A stretch of DNA of 15,256 bases from RPQJ01 sp035691185. GTDB lineage: Bacteria; Pseudomonadota; Gammaproteobacteria; Steroidobacterales; Steroidobacteraceae. The notes under the pieces were generated by a model. It ran no database searches. It saw only the letters and a program-made list of their open reading frames with translations, and had not been told where the DNA came from. This document shows, piece by piece, positions 13,478-15,256 of this stretch (positions are counted from its first letter, which is position 1; every line of letters starts with the position of its first letter). Location of the stretch: assembly GCA_035691185.1 (NCBI GenBank), contig DASSJN010000237.1, positions 1 through 15,256 on the forward strand, read 5' to 3'. Position numbers and translations under genes: made by a program.

Positions 13478-15217
13478 ATGACCGAGCGAGTCGTTGTTGA
13501 TCCGATCACCCGTATCGAGGGTCACCTGCGCATCGAAGCGCAGATGGACGGCGATACGATCGCCCAGGCCTACTCGTCCGGCACGATGGTGCGCGGCATC
13601 GAGATCATCCTGCAGGGGCGCGATCCGCGCGATGCCTGGGCCTTCACCCAGCGCATCTGCGGCGTGTGCACGCTCGTGCACGCGATGGCCTCGATCCGCT
13701 CCGTCGAGGACGCGCTGCAGATCGAGGTGCCGAAGAACGCGCAACTGATCCGCAACCTGATGATCGGCGCGCAGTACGTCCACGACCACGTGATGCACTT
13801 CTACCACCTGCACGCCCTCGACTGGGTGGACATCGTGTCGGCGCTCAGCGCGGACCCGGCGGCCACCTCGACGCTGGCGCAGAGTCTGTCGAACTACCCG
13901 AACTCCTCGCCGGGCTACTTCGCCGACGTGCAGAGGAAGGTGAAGACCTTCGTCGAGCAGGGCCAGCTCGGCATCTTCAACAAGGCGTACTGGGGTCACC
14001 CGGCGTACAAGCTGCCGCCGGAGGCCAACCTGATGGCCGTGGCGCACTACCTCGACGCGCTGGCCTGGCAGCGCGACGTCGTCCAGCTGCACACGATCTT
14101 CGGCGGCAGGAACCCGCACCCGAACTTCGTCGTGGGCGGCACGCCGGCGGCGATCGACCTGAACTCCGACTCCGCGATCAACCAGAAGCGGCTGTCGCAG
14201 GTGCAGGACGTCATCAACAGGATGCGCACGTTCACCGACCAGGTGTACGTGCCGGACACGCTCGCGATCGCCTCCTTCTACAAGGACTGGGGCGCGCAGG
14301 GCGAGGGGCTCGGCAACTTCCTGTGCTTCGGGGACCTGCCGATGCAGGGCGGCAGCCTGACCGACACGAAGTCGTTCCTGTTCCCGCGCGGCGCGATCCT
14401 GAATCGCGACCTGTCGACGGTCCACGAGGTCGACCTCAAGGACCCGGGCCAGGTGCAGGAGTACGTGGCGCACTCGTGGTACGACTACTCGGGCGGCAAG
14501 GACAAGGGCCTGCACCCGTGGGAAGGCGAGACGAAGTTCAACTACGACGGCCCGCGCCCGCCGTACACGCAGCTCGACATCGACAAGAGCTACAGCTGGC
14601 TCAAGTCGCCGCGCTGGAAGGGCAACTCGATGGAAGTCGGCCCGCTCGCCCGCGTGCTGATGCTGTACGCGACGGGCAACGAGCAGGCGAAGGCGCTCGT
14701 CGACATGACCCTGTCGAAGCTCGAGGTGCCGGTGCAGGCGCTGTTCTCGACGCTGGGCCGCACCGCCGCGCGCACGCTCGAGACCAAGATCGTCGCCGAC
14801 AACATGCAGTCCTGGTACGACCAGCTGATCGCGAACATCAAGGCCGGTGACACCGACACGTTCGACGAATCGAAGTGGGAACCGAAGAACTGGCCGAAGA
14901 GCGCGAAGGGCGCCGGCTTCATGGAAGCCCCGCGGGGCGGACTGGCCCACTACATCGTGATCGAGGACGCCAAGATCGCCAATTACCAGGCGGTGGTGCC
15001 GACGACCTGGAACGCCGGGCCGCGCGACGCCGAGGGCAAGCCGGGCGCGTACGAGGCCGCGCTGCAGGGTCACAAGATGGCGGATCCGAACCAGCCGATC
15101 GAGATCCTGCGCACGATCCACAGCTTCGACCCGTGCATCGCGTGCGCCGTGCACGTGACCGACCCGGACGGCGAGGAGATGGTGCAGGTGAAGCTCACGC
15201 CGAGCAGCGGCGGCTGA
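13478..15217 (+). CDS. hynL: [NiFe]-hydrogenase large subunit, catalytic
   Basis: This 579-residue protein has all the active-site landmarks: RIEGH (Glu14) at the N-terminus, RICGVCTLVH (nickel and bridging cysteines Cys61, Cys64), and DPCIACAVH at the C-terminus (Cys553, Cys556, His559). It oxidises H2 at the NiFe(CN)2CO centre and is exported together with HynS. Twenty residues (560-579) follow His559 and would be removed by HynD after nickel insertion. ATG 13478 has GGAG about 9 bases upstream, 35 bases after the isp2 stop. The protein is complete, with no frameshift. Assignment to the Isp-type group rests mainly on gene order. A strong hairpin follows the stop, so this is probably the last gene of the operon. 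Confidence 0.97.
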   Translation: MTERVVVDPITRIEGHLRIEAQMDGDTIAQAYSSGTMVRGIEIILQGRDPRDAWAFTQRICGVCTLVHAMASIRSVEDALQIEVPKNAQLIRNLMIGAQYVHDHVMHFYHLHALDWVDIVSALSADPAATSTLAQSLSNYPNSSPGYFADVQRKVKTFVEQGQLGIFNKAYWGHPAYKLPPEANLMAVAHYLDALAWQRDVVQLHTIFGGRNPHPNFVVGGTPAAIDLNSDSAINQKRLSQVQDVINRMRTFTDQVYVPDTLAIASFYKDWGAQGEGLGNFLCFGDLPMQGGSLTDTKSFLFPRGAILNRDLSTVHEVDLKDPGQVQEYVAHSWYDYSGGKDKGLHPWEGETKFNYDGPRPPYTQLDIDKSYSWLKSPRWKGNSMEVGPLARVLMLYATGNEQAKALVDMTLSKLEVPVQALFSTLGRTAARTLETKIVADNMQSWYDQLIANIKAGDTDTFDESKWEPKNWPKSAKGAGFMEAPRGGLAHYIVIEDAKIANYQAVVPTTWNAGPRDAEGKPGAYEAALQGHKMADPNQPIEILRTIHSFDPCIACAVHVTDPDGEEMVQVKLTPSSGG

Positions 15218-15227
15218 GCGGCACGCG

Positions 15228-15250
15228 CCGCCGGCCTGAGGCCGGCGGTT
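15228..15250 (+). terminator. GC-rich hairpin after hynL, probable terminator
   Basis: CCGCCGGCC (15228-15236) pairs perfectly with GGCCGGCGG (15240-15248) around a TGA loop, 10 bases after the hynL stop. Only two T residues follow before other bases, so it is not a textbook intrinsic terminator, but it is a strong candidate for ending the plus operon. Confidence 0.55.
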
Positions 15251-15256
15251 CGTGTC

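Noticed and set aside
13217..15154. 645-codon minus-strand open frame opposite hynL
   Set aside because: Antisense shadow of a fully conserved hydrogenase large subunit; low-complexity Arg/Val/His-rich translation.
1..15256. CRISPR array, tRNA, rRNA, insertion sequence
   Set aside because: No regularly spaced direct repeats, no cloverleaf with CCA-end features, no rRNA sequence and no transposase were seen.

Overview
The window is GC-rich, densely coding bacterial DNA that holds an uptake-type [NiFe]-hydrogenase locus and, at its left edge, a multihaem outer-surface cytochrome. The hydrogenase gene order (small subunit, cytochrome-b-like Isp1, Hdr-like Isp2, large subunit) is the Isp-type arrangement (group 1e) known from purple sulfur bacteria such as Allochromatium and Thiocapsa. 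A proteobacterium, probably a gammaproteobacterium, is therefore the best guess. No rRNA, tRNA or housekeeping gene is present to confirm this.

Layout. (1) Positions 1-1386, minus strand: the N-terminal 462 codons of an OmcA/MtrC-family multihaem c-type cytochrome with a lipoprotein signal, a collagen-like Gly-X-Y linker and six visible CxxCH motifs; the gene runs off the left edge. (2) 1387-1996: a 610-bp stretch with no convincing gene, holding an 8-bp inverted repeat and a nested palindromic repeat. (3) 1997-9192, minus strand: a compact maturation operon read as hypC-hypA-hypB-hypD-hypF-(HemW-like radical SAM gene)-hypE. (4) 9193-9384: a divergent control region carrying several copies of GTGCGG, a 9-bp dyad and an AT-rich palindrome. 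(5) 9385-15217, plus strand: hynD (endopeptidase, TTG start), a short HupH-C-like gene, hynS, isp1, isp2 and hynL, followed by a strong GC hairpin at the right edge.

How the genes work together. HypA/HypB deliver nickel. HypF/HypE make the cyanide ligands, and HypC/HypD assemble the Fe(CN)2CO unit. HynD then trims the large-subunit tail after the DPCxxCxxH motif. The mature HynSL dimer is exported by the Tat signal on HynS and is probably anchored by a C-terminal helix of HynS. Electrons from H2 would pass through the three Fe-S clusters of HynS to Isp1 (haem b) and Isp2 (two [4Fe-4S] motifs plus a CCG site). The proximal-cluster motif is the standard one, not the six-cysteine O2-tolerant type.

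The most interesting features are the surface-cytochrome gene next to an Isp-type hydrogenase, which raises the possibility of H2-driven extracellular electron transfer; a HemW-like radical SAM gene embedded in the hyp operon; and a repeat-rich divergent promoter. The hydrogenase and its maturation genes are recognisable families. The link to the cytochrome and the radical SAM role are inference.
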